From positions 1,231,724 through 1,295,723 of the forward strand of contig NZ_SMSE01000001.1 in assembly GCF_004354085.1 (NCBI RefSeq): a stretch of 64,000 nt of DNA, given 5' to 3'. The position numbers and the translations under genes were made by a program. Source of the DNA: Seongchinamella unica (lineage in GTDB: Bacteria > Pseudomonadota > Gammaproteobacteria > Pseudomonadales > Halieaceae). Each line of letters opens with the position of its first letter. The stretch's first letter is position 1. Below are positions 27,618-37,907 of this stretch, one piece after another. Below the pieces are notes generated by a model. It ran no database searches and was not told the DNA's origin. It saw only the letters and a program-made list of their open reading frames with translations.

Positions 27618-28766
27618 ATGACTGCAGACCGCGACCGCCGATCCATCGGCATAGTCACGCCCCAGCTCGCTCGCTTTGACAAGCCGTTCACCCTGGCCTG
27701 TGGCAAGGTGTTAGCCAGCTATGAACTCGTGTACGAGACCTACGGCGAACTCAATGCGGACCGCACCAATGCGGTACTGGTCTGCCACGCCCTCTCCGGC
27801 CACCACCATGCCGCCGGCTACCACAGCGAGGACGACCGCAAGCCCGGATGGTGGGACGAGTGCATAGGCCCCGGTAAACCCATCGACACCGATCGCTTTT
27901 TTGTCGTCAGCCTGAACAACCTCGGTGGCTGTCACGGCTCCACCGGCCCCACCAGTATCAACCCTGACACCGGTAAACCCTGGGGTCCCAATTTTCCGCC
28001 CCTGCGCGCCCGCGACTGGGTCCATAGCCAGGCCCGACTGGCAGACCGGCTGGGGATAGATTGCTGGGCGGCCGTCATCGGCGGCAGCCTGGGTGGCATG
28101 CAGGCCATGCGCTGGGCCCTGGAATACCCGGAGCGACTTAAACATTGCGTCGTGATAGCCGCGGCAATGAAACTCAGTGCTCAAAACCTGGCCTTTAATG
28201 AACTCGCACGCCAGGCCATTATCTCCGATCCTGCTTTTGAGGGCGGTAATTACATATACCAGCAGACGACGCCGGCCCAGGGGCTGGCCCTGGCGAGAAT
28301 GGTCGGTCACATTACCTACCTCTCCGACGAGGCGATGGCCAACAAGTTTGGCCGCGACCTGCGCTCGGGCAGTTTCGAGATGGGCGACGAGGACAACATC
28401 GAGTTTCAGGTGCAGAGTTACCTGCGCTACCAGGGCAGCCAGTTTTCCGGCAGCTTTGACGCCAACACCTACATCCTGATGACCCGGGCACTGGATTACT
28501 TTGATCTCGCCCGGGAATACGACCACGATCCGGTGAAGGCATTCCGTCATGCCCGCTGCAGTTTTTTCGTTGCCTCATTCTCCACCGACTGGCGCTTCTC
28601 GCCAGCGCGATCCCGGGAAATCGTCAACGCCCTGATCGCCGCCGAGCGGCCGGTCACTTACACCGAAATCGAGGCGGACGAGGGCCATGATGCTTTCCTG
28701 ATGCCTATACCGCGCTACATTGAAGCCTTTACCGCCTACATGAAGCGGGTGGGAGGTGACGGCTGA
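27618..28766 (+). CDS. metX: homoserine O-acyltransferase (MetX)
   Basis: A 382-aa alpha/beta-hydrolase-fold enzyme. [24 protein letters not shown], nucleophile GGSLGGMQ and the C-terminal EGHDAFL catalytic His are conserved. It activates homoserine for methionine synthesis. MetX proteins paired with MetW in gammaproteobacteria often use succinyl-CoA (MetXS) rather than acetyl-CoA; which donor applies here is not decided by what I can see. It overlaps metW by one base and joins the SAM-cycle theme of the operon at 9-14 kb. Confidence 0.94.
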   Translation: MTADRDRRSIGIVTPQLARFDKPFTLACGKVLASYELVYETYGELNADRTNAVLVCHALSGHHHAAGYHSEDDRKPGWWDECIGPGKPIDTDRFFVVSLNNLGGCHGSTGPTSINPDTGKPWGPNFPPLRARDWVHSQARLADRLGIDCWAAVIGGSLGGMQAMRWALEYPERLKHCVVIAAAMKLSAQNLAFNELARQAIISDPAFEGGNYIYQQTTPAQGLALARMVGHITYLSDEAMANKFGRDLRSGSFEMGDEDNIEFQVQSYLRYQGSQFSGSFDANTYILMTRALDYFDLAREYDHDPVKAFRHARCSFFVASFSTDWRFSPARSREIVNALIAAERPVTYTEIEADEGHDAFLMPIPRYIEAFTAYMKRVGGDG

Positions 28767-29356
28767 TGCGCCAGGACCTGTCACATATCCAGCGCTGGAT
28801 CGAACCCGGCTCCCGGGTACTGGACCTGGGCTGCGCCAACGGCGAGTTCCTGCAAATACTCAGGGACCAGCGCCAGGTGCGCGGCACCGGAATCGAGATC
28901 GACCAGGGAAACATTAACCAGGCCATCAGCCGCGGCCTGAATATCATCGAACAGGATATGGACCAGGGCCTGGGTAACTTTCCGGACCAGAGCTTCGACA
29001 CGGTGGTGCTCGCCCACGCGCTGCAGGCAGTGCACTACCCCGACCGGGTGCTGGAGGAAATGCTGCGCATTGGCCGCCAGTGTATTGTCACCTTTCCCAA
29101 CTTCGGTCACTGGAAGTGCCGGCTCTACCTGGGCGCCAGGGGACGAATGCCGGTGTCCAAGTTCATGCCTTACACCTGGTATAACACCCCCAACATCCAC
29201 TTCTGCACCGTGCGTGATTTTGAGGCGCTATGCCGCGAGCGGGGCATCCGCATTCTGGCCCGCGACGTAGTAGGTAATACGGAGCGTAAACCGCTATTGG
29301 CCAATGTCTGGCCCAATATGTTTGCGACTACTGCGATTTACCACATCACCCGCTGA
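28766..29356 (+). CDS. metW: methionine biosynthesis protein MetW
   Basis: A 196-aa methyltransferase-fold protein. The SAM-like motif VLDLGCANGEFL near residue 19, GIEIDQGNINQAI, FDTVVLAHALQAVHYPD and the FPNFGHWKCRLYL motif are characteristic. It works with MetX; the mechanism is incompletely known. The ATG overlaps the metX stop (TGATG), so expression is coupled. Confidence 0.95.
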   Translation: MRQDLSHIQRWIEPGSRVLDLGCANGEFLQILRDQRQVRGTGIEIDQGNINQAISRGLNIIEQDMDQGLGNFPDQSFDTVVLAHALQAVHYPDRVLEEMLRIGRQCIVTFPNFGHWKCRLYLGARGRMPVSKFMPYTWYNTPNIHFCTVRDFEALCRERGIRILARDVVGNTERKPLLANVWPNMFATTAIYHITR

Positions 29357-29363
29357 GGTCACC

Positions 29364-29804
29364 ATGTACAGACTTGTTGTTATCCTGTTCGCCATTATCG
29401 CTCTGCAGGTCGCCCCCGCGAACGCCCAGCAGTCGCAAATGTTCGGCACCTACGAACTGCACTACAGCGTGGTCAACACCACCTTTATCGAACCGGACGT
29501 GGCCGCCACCTATGGCATCACCCGGGGTAAGGACCGGGCCATCCTGAATCTGTCAGTCAGGGAACACTTGCCCGGGGGCGGTGACGTGGGCCGGTCCATG
29601 CAGCTCAAGGGCACCACCCGGGACCTGCTGCAAAAACAGGAGGTCCTCGAATTCCAGGAGGTAAAAGAGGGACCCGCGATTTACTATATCGCCGAGATCA
29701 GTTTCCTCGACGAAGAACATCGCTTTTTCGAGGTCCACTTCCGCCCCGAGGGCGCGACCCAGACCTATACCTTCAAACTCCAGCACAAGATGTACGAGGA
29801 CTGA
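29364..29804 (+). CDS. DUF4426 exported protein
   Basis: A 146-aa protein with an N-terminal signal peptide (cleavage near ANA-QQ, residue 21). A single beta-rich domain follows, starting [20 protein letters not shown], as in DUF4426. It is probably periplasmic. Function is unknown. It is consistently found by metW and rdgB in related genomes as far as I recall. The ATG at 29364 follows a GAGGT. Confidence 0.85.
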   Translation: MYRLVVILFAIIALQVAPANAQQSQMFGTYELHYSVVNTTFIEPDVAATYGITRGKDRAILNLSVREHLPGGGDVGRSMQLKGTTRDLLQKQEVLEFQEVKEGPAIYYIAEISFLDEEHRFFEVHFRPEGATQTYTFKLQHKMYED

Positions 29805-29812
29805 GGGCAGCC

Positions 29813-30409
29813 ATGGACAAGCAGATCGTCGTCCTTGCCAGTGACAACGCCGGCAAGCTGAAAGAGTTCAGCCGGATACTCGCTCCCCTGCACATGGAAA
29901 TCAGGTCCCAGGGCGAATTTGGCGTGCCGGACGTGCCCGAGGATGGCTTGAGCTTTGTCGAGAACGCCATCATCAAGGCGCGGGCCGCCTGTGAGCATAC
30001 CGGTTTGCCGGCAATCGCCGATGACTCCGGGCTGGAGGTGGACTACCTGCAGGGAGCCCCCGGTATTCACTCCGCCCGCTACTCCGGCCAGGGCGATGCC
30101 GCCAACAACGCCAAACTGCTGCGGGAACTGGAGGGCGTACCCGAGGGCAAGCGCAGCGCGCGGTTCCAGTGCGTGCTGGTGTATATGCGCAACCCCATGG
30201 ACCCGACGCCGCTGATCTGCCAGGGGAGCTGGGAGGGACGCATCCTGTTTGCCGAGCAGGGTGAGCAGGGTTTTGGTTACGACCCGCTGTTTTATGTGCC
30301 CGAACACAACTGCAGTTCGGCGCAACTGCCTGCCGGGGAGAAAAACCGGATCAGCCACCGGGCCAGGGCCAGCGCCCTGTTATTGCAGGCGCTGGGCGGC
30401 GGCCGCTGA
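29813..30409 (+). CDS. rdgB: non-canonical purine NTP pyrophosphatase (RdgB/HAM1)
   Basis: A 198-aa enzyme that hydrolyses dITP, ITP and XTP, keeping deaminated purines out of [53 protein letters not shown] and [11 protein letters not shown] are hallmark motifs. It is 8 bp after the DUF4426 gene and 4 bp before hemW. Confidence 0.97.
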   Translation: MDKQIVVLASDNAGKLKEFSRILAPLHMEIRSQGEFGVPDVPEDGLSFVENAIIKARAACEHTGLPAIADDSGLEVDYLQGAPGIHSARYSGQGDAANNAKLLRELEGVPEGKRSARFQCVLVYMRNPMDPTPLICQGSWEGRILFAEQGEQGFGYDPLFYVPEHNCSSAQLPAGEKNRISHRARASALLLQALGGGR

Positions 30410-30413
30410 ACCT

Positions 30414-31547
30414 GTGCAACTGCCACCCCTGAGCCTGTATATCCACCTGCCCTGGTGCGAGCGCAAATGTCCCTATTGTGACTTCAATTCACACGAGGCA
30501 ACGCACATCCCGGAGGGGGACTATGTGCAGGCACTGTTGGATGATCTGCGCCGTGACCAGGACCTGGCGGCAGACAGGGAAGTGCAGACCCTGTTCATCG
30601 GCGGCGGCACCCCCAGCCTGTTCAGCGCCCAGGCCATTGACCGGCTGCTGCAAGGTGTGGCGCAGCAGCTCAATCTTGCGGTGACGCTGGAAGCCACCAT
30701 GGAGGCCAATCCCGGCAGCGCAGAGGCCAGCAAATTCCTGGGATTTCGCCAGGCCGGGATCAACCGGCTGTCGCTGGGCATCCAGAGCTTCCAGGAAGAC
30801 AAGTTGCAGGCACTGGGGCGAGTCCACGATGCCGGGCAGGCCCGCGCCGCGGTTGAGTGCGCCCAGGCTGCCGGGTTCGACAGCGTCAACCTGGACCTCA
30901 TGCACGGTCTGCCCGGCCAGGGGGTTGAAGACGCGCTGGCAGACCTGCAGACCGCGGTCGATTTTCAGCCGGCACACCTGTCCTGGTACCAGCTGACGAT
31001 CGAACCCAACACGGTGTTTAACAAGCGACCGCCAATCCTGCCGGTGGAGGACACCCTGGCGGATATCCAGGATGCCGGCGAACAGTTACTTGCCGATGAG
31101 GGCTACCGGCAGTACGAGGTTTCGGCCTACAGCCGCCCCACCATGCAGTGTCGCCACAATCTCAACTACTGGTCATTCGGGGACTACCTCGCCATTGGCG
31201 CCGGCGCTCACGGCAAGATCACCGGGGCAGACGGCCGGATTCTGCGCTATGCGAAAACCAGAACACCCGGGGACTACCTGACGGGAGAAAACTATACCGC
31301 CAGCAGCCGTGAACTGGGCAGGCCCGAGGTGATGAGCGAATTTATGCTGTTCGCCCTGCGCCTCAACGAGGGCTTCAGCCTGCCCGGATTCGAACGGGCT
31401 ACCGGCCTGCAGGCACGTCATCTGCAACCGACACTGGGGGCACTGTGTGAGCGGGGCCTACTGGAACAAGAGGGTGATAACGTCCGGGCAACCATACTGG
31501 GGCGCCGGTTTCTGGATACGGTGATCGCCGAGTTCCTGCCGGCGTAA
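30414..31547 (+). CDS. hemW: radical SAM heme chaperone HemW
   Basis: A 377-aa protein with the radical SAM cluster CERKCPYC near residue 16 followed by DFNSH, and GGGTPSLF. The C-terminal HemN-like wing is present. HemW inserts heme into respiratory enzymes; it was long misnamed coproporphyrinogen oxidase. A GTG at 30414 gives the family N-terminus (LYIHLPWC). The open frame extends upstream inside rdgB but that part is a shadow. Confidence 0.95.
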   Translation: MQLPPLSLYIHLPWCERKCPYCDFNSHEATHIPEGDYVQALLDDLRRDQDLAADREVQTLFIGGGTPSLFSAQAIDRLLQGVAQQLNLAVTLEATMEANPGSAEASKFLGFRQAGINRLSLGIQSFQEDKLQALGRVHDAGQARAAVECAQAAGFDSVNLDLMHGLPGQGVEDALADLQTAVDFQPAHLSWYQLTIEPNTVFNKRPPILPVEDTLADIQDAGEQLLADEGYRQYEVSAYSRPTMQCRHNLNYWSFGDYLAIGAGAHGKITGADGRILRYAKTRTPGDYLTGENYTASSRELGRPEVMSEFMLFALRLNEGFSLPGFERATGLQARHLQPTLGALCERGLLEQEGDNVRATILGRRFLDTVIAEFLPA

Positions 31548-31552
31548 CAGCC

Positions 31553-32239
31553 TCAGTCGCGCTGAAACAACAAGTCCCAGACCCCATGTCCGAGGCGCTC
31601 GCCGCGAGCCTCAAACTTGGTCAGAGGCCGGTCATCAGGGCGGGGGGCATATTCGCCAGGTCCCGCCTGGTTGCTCAGTCCCCCGGCGGCAGACAGGACT
31701 TCCATCATCTGCTCGGCGTAGTTTTCCCAGTCGGTGGCCAGGTGGATAACCCCGCCCGGTTTCAGCTTGCGGGTGAGGAGGGCGACGAATTCCGGCTGTA
31801 TCAACCGTCGCTTGTGATGACGTTTTTTGTGCCACGGGTCGGGGAAAAATATCTGCACCGTATCCAGTGATGCATCGGCGATGCAATCCTGCAGGACTTC
31901 GACCGCGTCGTGGCAGTAGACCCTGATGTTATCCACGCCGTCATCGGCCATGGAATGCAGCAGGCGTCCCACCCCGGGTTTGTGGACCTCGATACCGACG
32001 AAATTTTTCTCTGGCGCCGCGGCGGCCATCGCCACCAGCGACTGGCCCATGCCGAAGCCAATTTCCAGCACCCGCGGTCCCGGGCGTCCAAAGCGGGCAT
32101 CGAAATCCAGGGCGCCATCACTGTGCTCCAGCCCCCAGCGCACCCAGTTCTCCTTGAAAGCACGTTCCTGTCCCGGGGTCATGCGCCCGGTGCGCAGCAC
32201 GTAACTGCGGATTCTGCGGTGCTTGCTGTCGTCGCTCAT
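31553..32239 (-). CDS. trmB: tRNA (guanine-N7)-methyltransferase
   Basis: A 228-aa enzyme that methylates G46 of t[15 protein letters not shown] is the SAM site; [17 protein letters not shown] is the diagnostic TrmB motif, and [14 protein letters not shown] lies near the end. The ATG at 32239 lies one base after the DUF423 stop, so the two are co-transcribed. The stop faces hemW, 5 bp away. Confidence 0.96.
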   Translation of the reverse strand: MSDDSKHRRIRSYVLRTGRMTPGQERAFKENWVRWGLEHSDGALDFDARFGRPGPRVLEIGFGMGQSLVAMAAAAPEKNFVGIEVHKPGVGRLLHSMADDGVDNIRVYCHDAVEVLQDCIADASLDTVQIFFPDPWHKKRHHKRRLIQPEFVALLTRKLKPGGVIHLATDWENYAEQMMEVLSAAGGLSNQAGPGEYAPRPDDRPLTKFEARGERLGHGVWDLLFQRD

Positions 32240-32240
32240 A

Positions 32241-32618
32241 TCAGCCCAGCAGTTTCCAGCCGACCGCTGCCAGACAGGCCCAGCCGGCAATAAACGCCAG
32301 ACCGCCCAGCGGGGTGACAGCACCCAGCCACTTCACGCCGGTGAGGGCGAGAAGATAGAGACTGCCTGAAAAAACAACGGTGCCGATGAGGAACAACCAG
32401 CCGGCACTCTTGAGCAACATCGTCTGGGGGTGGTTGAGCGCAATCACGCCCACGGCCAGCAGGGCCAGTGCATGGTAAAAGTGGTACTGCACCGCCGTTT
32501 CGAACACACCCATCTGGTACTCATCCAGGCGGTTGCGCAGCCCGTGGGCGCCAAAGGCGCCAAACACAACGGCGAGCATGCCACTGAGTGATGCGAGGGT
32601 AATAAAGAGTTTTGCCAT
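32241..32618 (-). CDS. DUF423 family membrane protein
   Basis: A 125-aa protein with four predicted membrane helices and no large loops. [23 protein letters not shown] and [22 protein letters not shown] are the DUF423 (YgdD) signature. It is an inner-membrane protein of unknown function, upstream of trmB. Confidence 0.92.
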   Translation of the reverse strand: MAKLFITLASLSGMLAVVFGAFGAHGLRNRLDEYQMGVFETAVQYHFYHALALLAVGVIALNHPQTMLLKSAGWLFLIGTVVFSGSLYLLALTGVKWLGAVTPLGGLAFIAGWACLAAVGWKLLG

Positions 32619-32642
32619 GGTAGGTGCTACCCCTGAAATGCC

Positions 32643-32699
32643 GGAGCCCTCTGGAAGACGATGATGTTGATGTCAATCATCGCCTCCCGAGAGGGCTCC
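32643..32699. terminator. compound hairpin between rpoH and DUF423
   Basis: Outer arms GGAGCCCTCT (32643-32652) and AGAGGGCTCC (32690-32699) enclose a second perfect hairpin CGATGAT...ATCATCG (32659-32682). It lies just downstream of the rpoH stop. There is no T-run on either side, so it may be an RNA 3'-end or processing structure rather than a classic terminator. Confidence 0.5.
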
Positions 32700-32718
32700 T
32701 TCAAGCGTGTTGGTCTAA

Positions 32719-33573
32719 TCAGGCGGCGATCGCGGCCTTCAACTTTTTCATCGCATTGGCTTCCAACTGGCGAATTCGCTCAGCGGACACACCATACTGG
32801 TCGGCCAGCTCATGCAGTGTGGCTTTTTCATCTGCCAGCCAACGCTGGGCCAGAATATCGCGGCTGCGCTCGTCGAGGTCCGACAGCGCACTGTGCAACC
32901 GGCTTTCCGAATTTTCCTGCCAGTCACCCTCTTCCACCGCGGTGGCCGGGTCGGAGCTCTGGTCCTCCAGGAAGTACTGGGGGGCCTGCCAGTTGTCCTC
33001 TTCGTCGCCGTCGGTGGGCAGGTCGTAAGCGAGGTCGCGGCTGGCCAGGCGGCCCTCCATACGATGAACCTCCTTCACATCCACACCCAGGTCCTCGGCA
33101 ACTGCCTTGGCTTCGTCGGCGCTGAGCCAGGAAAGACTTTTCTTCTGGCTGCGCAGGTTGAAGAACAGCTTGCGCTGAGCCTTGGTGGTGGCCACTTTCA
33201 CAATACGCCAGTTGCGCAGGATGAACTCGTGCATCTCGGCCTTGATCCAGTGCACGGCAAAAGACACCAGACGTACACCCTTCTCCGGATTGAAGCGTTT
33301 TACCGCCTTCATCAGGCCCACGTTGCCCTCCTGAATGAGGTCGGCTTCCGCCAGGCCATAACCGGAGTAGCTGCGCGCGATATGCACCACAAACCGCAGG
33401 TGGGACATAACCAGTTCCCGGGCCGCGTTGAGGTTGTCGTTGTAGTAGAGATCCTCGGCAAGCTCGCGCTCGCGTTCGGGGCTAAGTACGGGGATGCTGC
33501 CAACGGCCTGGACATAGGCCGCGAGATTAGCTCCCGGTACCATCTGGTCTACAGGTTGCAGGCTGTTACTCAT
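32719..33573 (-). CDS. rpoH: heat-shock sigma factor sigma-32
   Basis: A 284-aa sigma factor. Region 2 ([27 protein letters not shown]), the RpoH box [13 protein letters not shown] and region 4 ([26 protein letters not shown]) are clear. It directs RNA polymerase to chaperone and protease promoters. A perfect CIRCE operator lies 31-57 bp upstream of the ATG, so HrcA probably represses it. It follows ftsX in the classic ftsY-ftsE-ftsX-rpoH order, but with its own promoter region. Confidence 0.98.
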   Translation of the reverse strand: MSNSLQPVDQMVPGANLAAYVQAVGSIPVLSPERERELAEDLYYNDNLNAARELVMSHLRFVVHIARSYSGYGLAEADLIQEGNVGLMKAVKRFNPEKGVRLVSFAVHWIKAEMHEFILRNWRIVKVATTKAQRKLFFNLRSQKKSLSWLSADEAKAVAEDLGVDVKEVHRMEGRLASRDLAYDLPTDGDEEDNWQAPQYFLEDQSSDPATAVEEGDWQENSESRLHSALSDLDERSRDILAQRWLADEKATLHELADQYGVSAERIRQLEANAMKKLKAAIAA

Positions 33574-33603
33574 ACTCGGTTCTCCATAAATTGGCGGGCA
33601 ATA

Positions 33604-33630
33604 TTAGCACTCTTTGTATTAGAGTGCTAA
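33604..33630. promoter_or_regulatory. perfect CIRCE element (HrcA operator) upstream of rpoH
   Basis: TTAGCACTC-N9-GAGTGCTAA, an exact match to the CIRCE consensus bound by the heat-shock repressor HrcA. On the minus strand a TTAGCA / 18 bp / TAATAT promoter is embedded in the element, so HrcA binding would shut it. The transcript would begin roughly 20-25 bases before the rpoH ATG. Confidence 0.92.
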
Positions 33631-33719
33631 TCACGGAAAAGTTCCCTGTCATTGAAAATTTTTATTAGTCAAATATCAATATAATCAATAGCTTAGCATG
33701 AATAAGCGAAGGGCTTTTG

Positions 33720-34688
33720 TCAGCGGGGCTGGATCGCCGCCAAATGCCGGCTTACCGCCAGCCAGGCGCCCGCCAGCCCGAGCAGGCCGCCCAGTATCAA
33801 CAGGTTGAGAGCCCCCATCAATCCCAGTCCACGAAGGACGAAATCACTCTGGTAGAGCGCGGCCAGATCGGCCACGGGAGCAGACAGGAACCAGAGGGAC
33901 AGGCTGACCAGGAGAGCGGCGGACAGACCGCCGCCCACACCGTACCAAAGCCCGGTGTACAGGAAAGGTCGGCGAACAAAGGGATTACTGCCACCCACCA
34001 GCTTGACGATGACGATCTCTTCCCGCCGGTTTTCAATCGCCAGGCGAATGGTATTGCCCAGAATTAACACCACCCCCAGTACCAGCAGGGCACCAATAGC
34101 CATCACCAGGCGGCGGCTCAACTCCATCAGGCTGTTTAGCCTTTGCAGCCACTCCATGTCCAGCACGGCTTCGGCGACATCGGGGTTTGCGGCCAACTGG
34201 GCGCGCAGGCCTGAAGTGCCGTCTTCATCCGCGGATGGCGCGGGGGTTACCAGCAAGAGGTTGGGCAAGGGGTTGTCCTCCAGGCTGGCCAGGACATCGG
34301 CAAACCCGGAAAGCGCACTGAACTCGGCCAGGGCATCCTCGCGGGAGACGAACAGCACATCGTCCACGTCGTCCCTGGCCCGGATCTGCCCGGCCAGCGC
34401 CCGGGCCTGTTCGCTGCTCACGCCCTCTTCCATAAACAGCGAGATCTGGGACGGACTGTCCCAGCCGGTGCTGAGCTCGGTGACGTTGTCCAGGGCGACA
34501 TCCAGCCCCACCGGCAGCGCCAGGGCAATGCCGATCACCAGCCAGGTCATCAGGCTGGATACCAGGTTGTCCAGCACCCGTTGCAGACTGTCGGCTGCCG
34601 ACAGCCGGTGGTGCCGCAGCCAGGCGTGGTAACGGTCGGAAAAACGGGCACGACTCTGCACCGCCCCTTCGGCCCTCACCCTGTTCAC
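33720..34688 (-). CDS. ftsX: cell division protein FtsX
   Basis: A 322-aa inner-membrane protein with four membrane helices: one near residues 45-65 and three in the C-terminal FtsX domain. A periplasmic loop (about 70-180) is expected to activate a cell-wall amidase through EnvC. GTG start overlapping the ftsE stop (GTGA). Works with the FtsE ATPase at the septum. Confidence 0.95.
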   Translation of the reverse strand: MNRVRAEGAVQSRARFSDRYHAWLRHHRLSAADSLQRVLDNLVSSLMTWLVIGIALALPVGLDVALDNVTELSTGWDSPSQISLFMEEGVSSEQARALAGQIRARDDVDDVLFVSREDALAEFSALSGFADVLASLEDNPLPNLLLVTPAPSADEDGTSGLRAQLAANPDVAEAVLDMEWLQRLNSLMELSRRLVMAIGALLVLGVVLILGNTIRLAIENRREEIVIVKLVGGSNPFVRRPFLYTGLWYGVGGGLSAALLVSLSLWFLSAPVADLAALYQSDFVLRGLGLMGALNLLILGGLLGLAGAWLAVSRHLAAIQPR

Positions 34689-35350
34689 AACCCACCTCCG
34701 GTCACCAGGCGGCCTTCGCGCAGGGTAATGATGCGGTGACGCAACCGGGAGATGAGCGCCAGGTCGTGACTGGCGATCAATACGGTCACACCCACCTGAT
34801 TGAACTCCTCGAACAGCTGCATGATCTCCGCGGAGAGCGCCGGGTCAAGGTTACCCGTGGGTTCGTCAGCCAACAGGATTTTCGGCTTGCCCACCACGGC
34901 CCGGGCGATACCCACCCGCTGCTGTTCGCCACCAGACAGGGTCACCGGCATGGCCCGCTCGCGCTTCAGCAGGCCGACCTTGTCCAGCGCCGCCCGCACC
35001 CGCCGGCCAATTTCCCGGTAGTCGTAGCCGGCAATAATCAGCGGCAGGGCCACATTGTCAAACACCGGTCGATCGAACAGTAATTGATGGTTCTGGAACA
35101 CCACCCCGATGTCACGGCGATGCGCCGGGATACTGCGGTTGGGAACCCGGGCCAGGTCGATACCGTCGACCGAGACCATGCCCCGGGTCGCCCGGTCCAT
35201 CAGCATGATCAGGCGCATCAGGGTGCTTTTGCCGGCACCGGAATGGCCGGTGAGAAACACCAGCTCGTCACGGGCGATGTCAAAGCTGACCTCGCGCAGG
35301 GCATCGTGGCCCTCCGCATAGCGCTTGCTGACCCGTTCAAAGCTGATCAT
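34685..35350 (-). CDS. ftsE: cell division ATP-binding protein FtsE
   Basis: A 221-aa ABC ATPase. Walker A GHSGAGKST, signature LSGGEQQRVGIARA, Walker B ILLADEPTGNLDP and the switch His are all intact. It starts MISFERVSKRY as in the family. Its ATG overlaps the ftsY stop (ATGA). Confidence 0.97.
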   Translation of the reverse strand: MISFERVSKRYAEGHDALREVSFDIARDELVFLTGHSGAGKSTLMRLIMLMDRATRGMVSVDGIDLARVPNRSIPAHRRDIGVVFQNHQLLFDRPVFDNVALPLIIAGYDYREIGRRVRAALDKVGLLKRERAMPVTLSGGEQQRVGIARAVVGKPKILLADEPTGNLDPALSAEIMQLFEEFNQVGVTVLIASHDLALISRLRHRIITLREGRLVTGGGL

Positions 35351-36666
35351 GCAGCAGGATCATCCCCGGCAAACAATGCTTCGATAAATGGCTCCGCTTC
35401 AAAGGGCCGCAAGTCGTCAGCTGACTCGCCGATGCCGATAAAGCGGATCGGCAGTCCGAGCTTGCGGGCGATGGCGAAAATCACGCCTCCCTTGGCGGTA
35501 CCGTCAAGCTTGGTCAGGGTGATGCCGGATACCCCCACCCACTGGCGGAAATGGTCCGCCTGGGCCAGGGCGTTCTGGCCGGTGCCCGCGTCCAGCACCA
35601 GCATGACTTCGTGGGGCGCCGAGTCATCCAGCTTGCCCATTACCCGGACCACCTTTTTCAGCTCTTCCATCAGGTTGTCCTTGTTGTGCAACCTGCCGGC
35701 GGTATCGGCGATCAGTACATCAATCTGCCTGGCCTGGGCAGCCTGCAGCGCATCGAACACCACCGAGGCGCTATCGGCGCCGGTGTGCTGGGCTATCACC
35801 GGAACCTGGTTGCGCTCACCCCACACCTGCAACTGCTCAACCGCCGCGGCCCGGAACGTGTCACCCGCTGCCAGCATCACCGAGTGCCCCTGTGCCTGGA
35901 ACCGCTTTGCCAGTTTGCCGATTGTCGTTGTCTTGCCTACACCGTTAACCCCCACCATCAGCATCACATAGGGTTTGTTAGCACTTACTGACAAGGGCTG
36001 TTCGCAGGGCTTGAGCAGGGCCAGCAATTCTTCTTTCAGGGCTCCCTGCAGGGCCTGGGGGTCGGTCAGTTCCTTGCGCGAGACCCGTTGGGTGAGGTGC
36101 TCGATGATCTCCATCGTCGCTTCTACTCCCACGTCGGCCATCAGCAGGCGGGACTCCAGTTCCTCCAGCAGGTCCGCATCGATTTCCTTGCGGCCCAGAA
36201 ACAGGTTGCCCAATCCCTGGACCAGGTTATCGCTGGTCTTGCCCAGACCACGGCGCAGGCGGCTGAAAAAGCCGGGCTTTTCCCGGGTGGCGGGAGTGAC
36301 TGCCGGGGCTGCCGTTGGCGCTGCCGGTGCCGTCGGCTCAGCGGGCCTGGCCGCCGCTGCTGTCGCCTGTTCGGCCACTGCCGACGGTTCAACAGGTGCC
36401 ACCGCAGTTGGCGCGGATTCCGTTGGTACCGATTCCGTTGCTGCGACTTCCGCCTGCACGGGCAGGGGTTCAGGCACCGGTTCTGGCACGGCTTCTGTGC
36501 TCCTTGACGGGACAGCGGCAGCTGTCGCCGGAGGAGTGGCAGCGCTTCCCGCACTCCCCTCCGGCAGATCTTCTTTTCCCGCCGCCGAATCGGCGCTCAC
36601 CGGTACTGCCGCTTCCTCGGCAGGCGCGGGCGCCTCCGGCTTTTTATTGCGTTTGAAAAATTTCAT
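35347..36666 (-). CDS. ftsY: signal recognition particle receptor FtsY
   Basis: 439 aa. The N-terminal about 130 residues are a low-complexity Ala/Pro/Val/Glu region, the variable A domain. The NG GTPase domain follows, with G1 GVNGVGKTTTIGKL, DTAGRLHNKDNLMEEL and TKLDGTAKGG. It receives ribosome-SRP complexes at the membrane for cotranslational insertion. The ATG at 36666 gives MKFFKRNKK. First gene of the ftsYEX unit, divergent from rsmD. Confidence 0.97.
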   Translation of the reverse strand: MKFFKRNKKPEAPAPAEEAAVPVSADSAAGKEDLPEGSAGSAATPPATAAAVPSRSTEAVPEPVPEPLPVQAEVAATESVPTESAPTAVAPVEPSAVAEQATAAAARPAEPTAPAAPTAAPAVTPATREKPGFFSRLRRGLGKTSDNLVQGLGNLFLGRKEIDADLLEELESRLLMADVGVEATMEIIEHLTQRVSRKELTDPQALQGALKEELLALLKPCEQPLSVSANKPYVMLMVGVNGVGKTTTIGKLAKRFQAQGHSVMLAAGDTFRAAAVEQLQVWGERNQVPVIAQHTGADSASVVFDALQAAQARQIDVLIADTAGRLHNKDNLMEELKKVVRVMGKLDDSAPHEVMLVLDAGTGQNALAQADHFRQWVGVSGITLTKLDGTAKGGVIFAIARKLGLPIRFIGIGESADDLRPFEAEPFIEALFAGDDPAA

Positions 36667-36747
36667 ATTGGTCGTGTTAGAGTCTGCGGTCACCAGAGGG
36701 GCGGCCGCGAAAGGGCCTATCCTACCACTGCTTCACAGAGTGATTAA

Positions 36748-37335
36748 ATGTCGCGAGGCACAAAAGCGCGAGGCCGGGCCAGTCAGCTGCGCATCATCGG
36801 CGGCCAGTGGCGGGGGCGCAAGCTGTCATTCCGGCCGGTCGCGGGGCTGCGCCCCACCACAGACCGGGTCAGGGAGACCCTGTTCAACTGGCTGGCACCG
36901 GATATCCACGCCGCCCGCTGCCTCGACCTGTTCGCCGGCAGCGGGGTCCTCGGCCTGGAGGCCCTGTCACGGGGTGCCGCCAGCTGCGATTTTGTCGAGC
37001 GGGACGCTGCCACCCTGGGCCAGGTCGAGAATCATTTGGCGACCCTGGATGCCAGGGACCGGGGCCACTGCCACCGGATCGGGGCAATCAATTTTCTTGA
37101 GCAGGCAGCCGACCGCTGGGACATCGTTTTTATCGATCCACCCTTTGGCCAGGGTCTTGTAGGCCCCAGCTGCGCGTTACTTGGGGCAAAACAACAGGTG
37201 ACCGATAACGGGCTGGTCTATATCGAAACCGGCGCCAGCGAAGCGCTCCCTTCACTGCCACCTGGCTGGGAACTGCACCGGGAGAAAAAAGCCGGCGACG
37301 TGTGTTACCGGCTGTTCGTTGTCCGGTCAGCGTGA
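36748..37335 (+). CDS. rsmD: 16S rRNA (guanine-966-N2)-methyltransferase
   Basis: A 195-aa SAM-dependent enzyme modifying G966 of 16S rRNA. LRIIGGQWRGRKL and RPTTDRVRETLFNWL are RsmD signatures. LDLFAGSGVLGLEALSRG is the SAM motif and DIVFIDPPF the catalytic motif IV. It is divergent from ftsY and 48 bp before coaD, the widespread rsmD-coaD pair. Confidence 0.96.
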   Translation: MSRGTKARGRASQLRIIGGQWRGRKLSFRPVAGLRPTTDRVRETLFNWLAPDIHAARCLDLFAGSGVLGLEALSRGAASCDFVERDAATLGQVENHLATLDARDRGHCHRIGAINFLEQAADRWDIVFIDPPFGQGLVGPSCALLGAKQQVTDNGLVYIETGASEALPSLPPGWELHREKKAGDVCYRLFVVRSA

Positions 37336-37866
<531 letters not shown>

Positions 37867-37907
37867 AATAGCGTGGTCGGGCCGGGAGCAGGCGAAGACT
37901 TCGCGGC

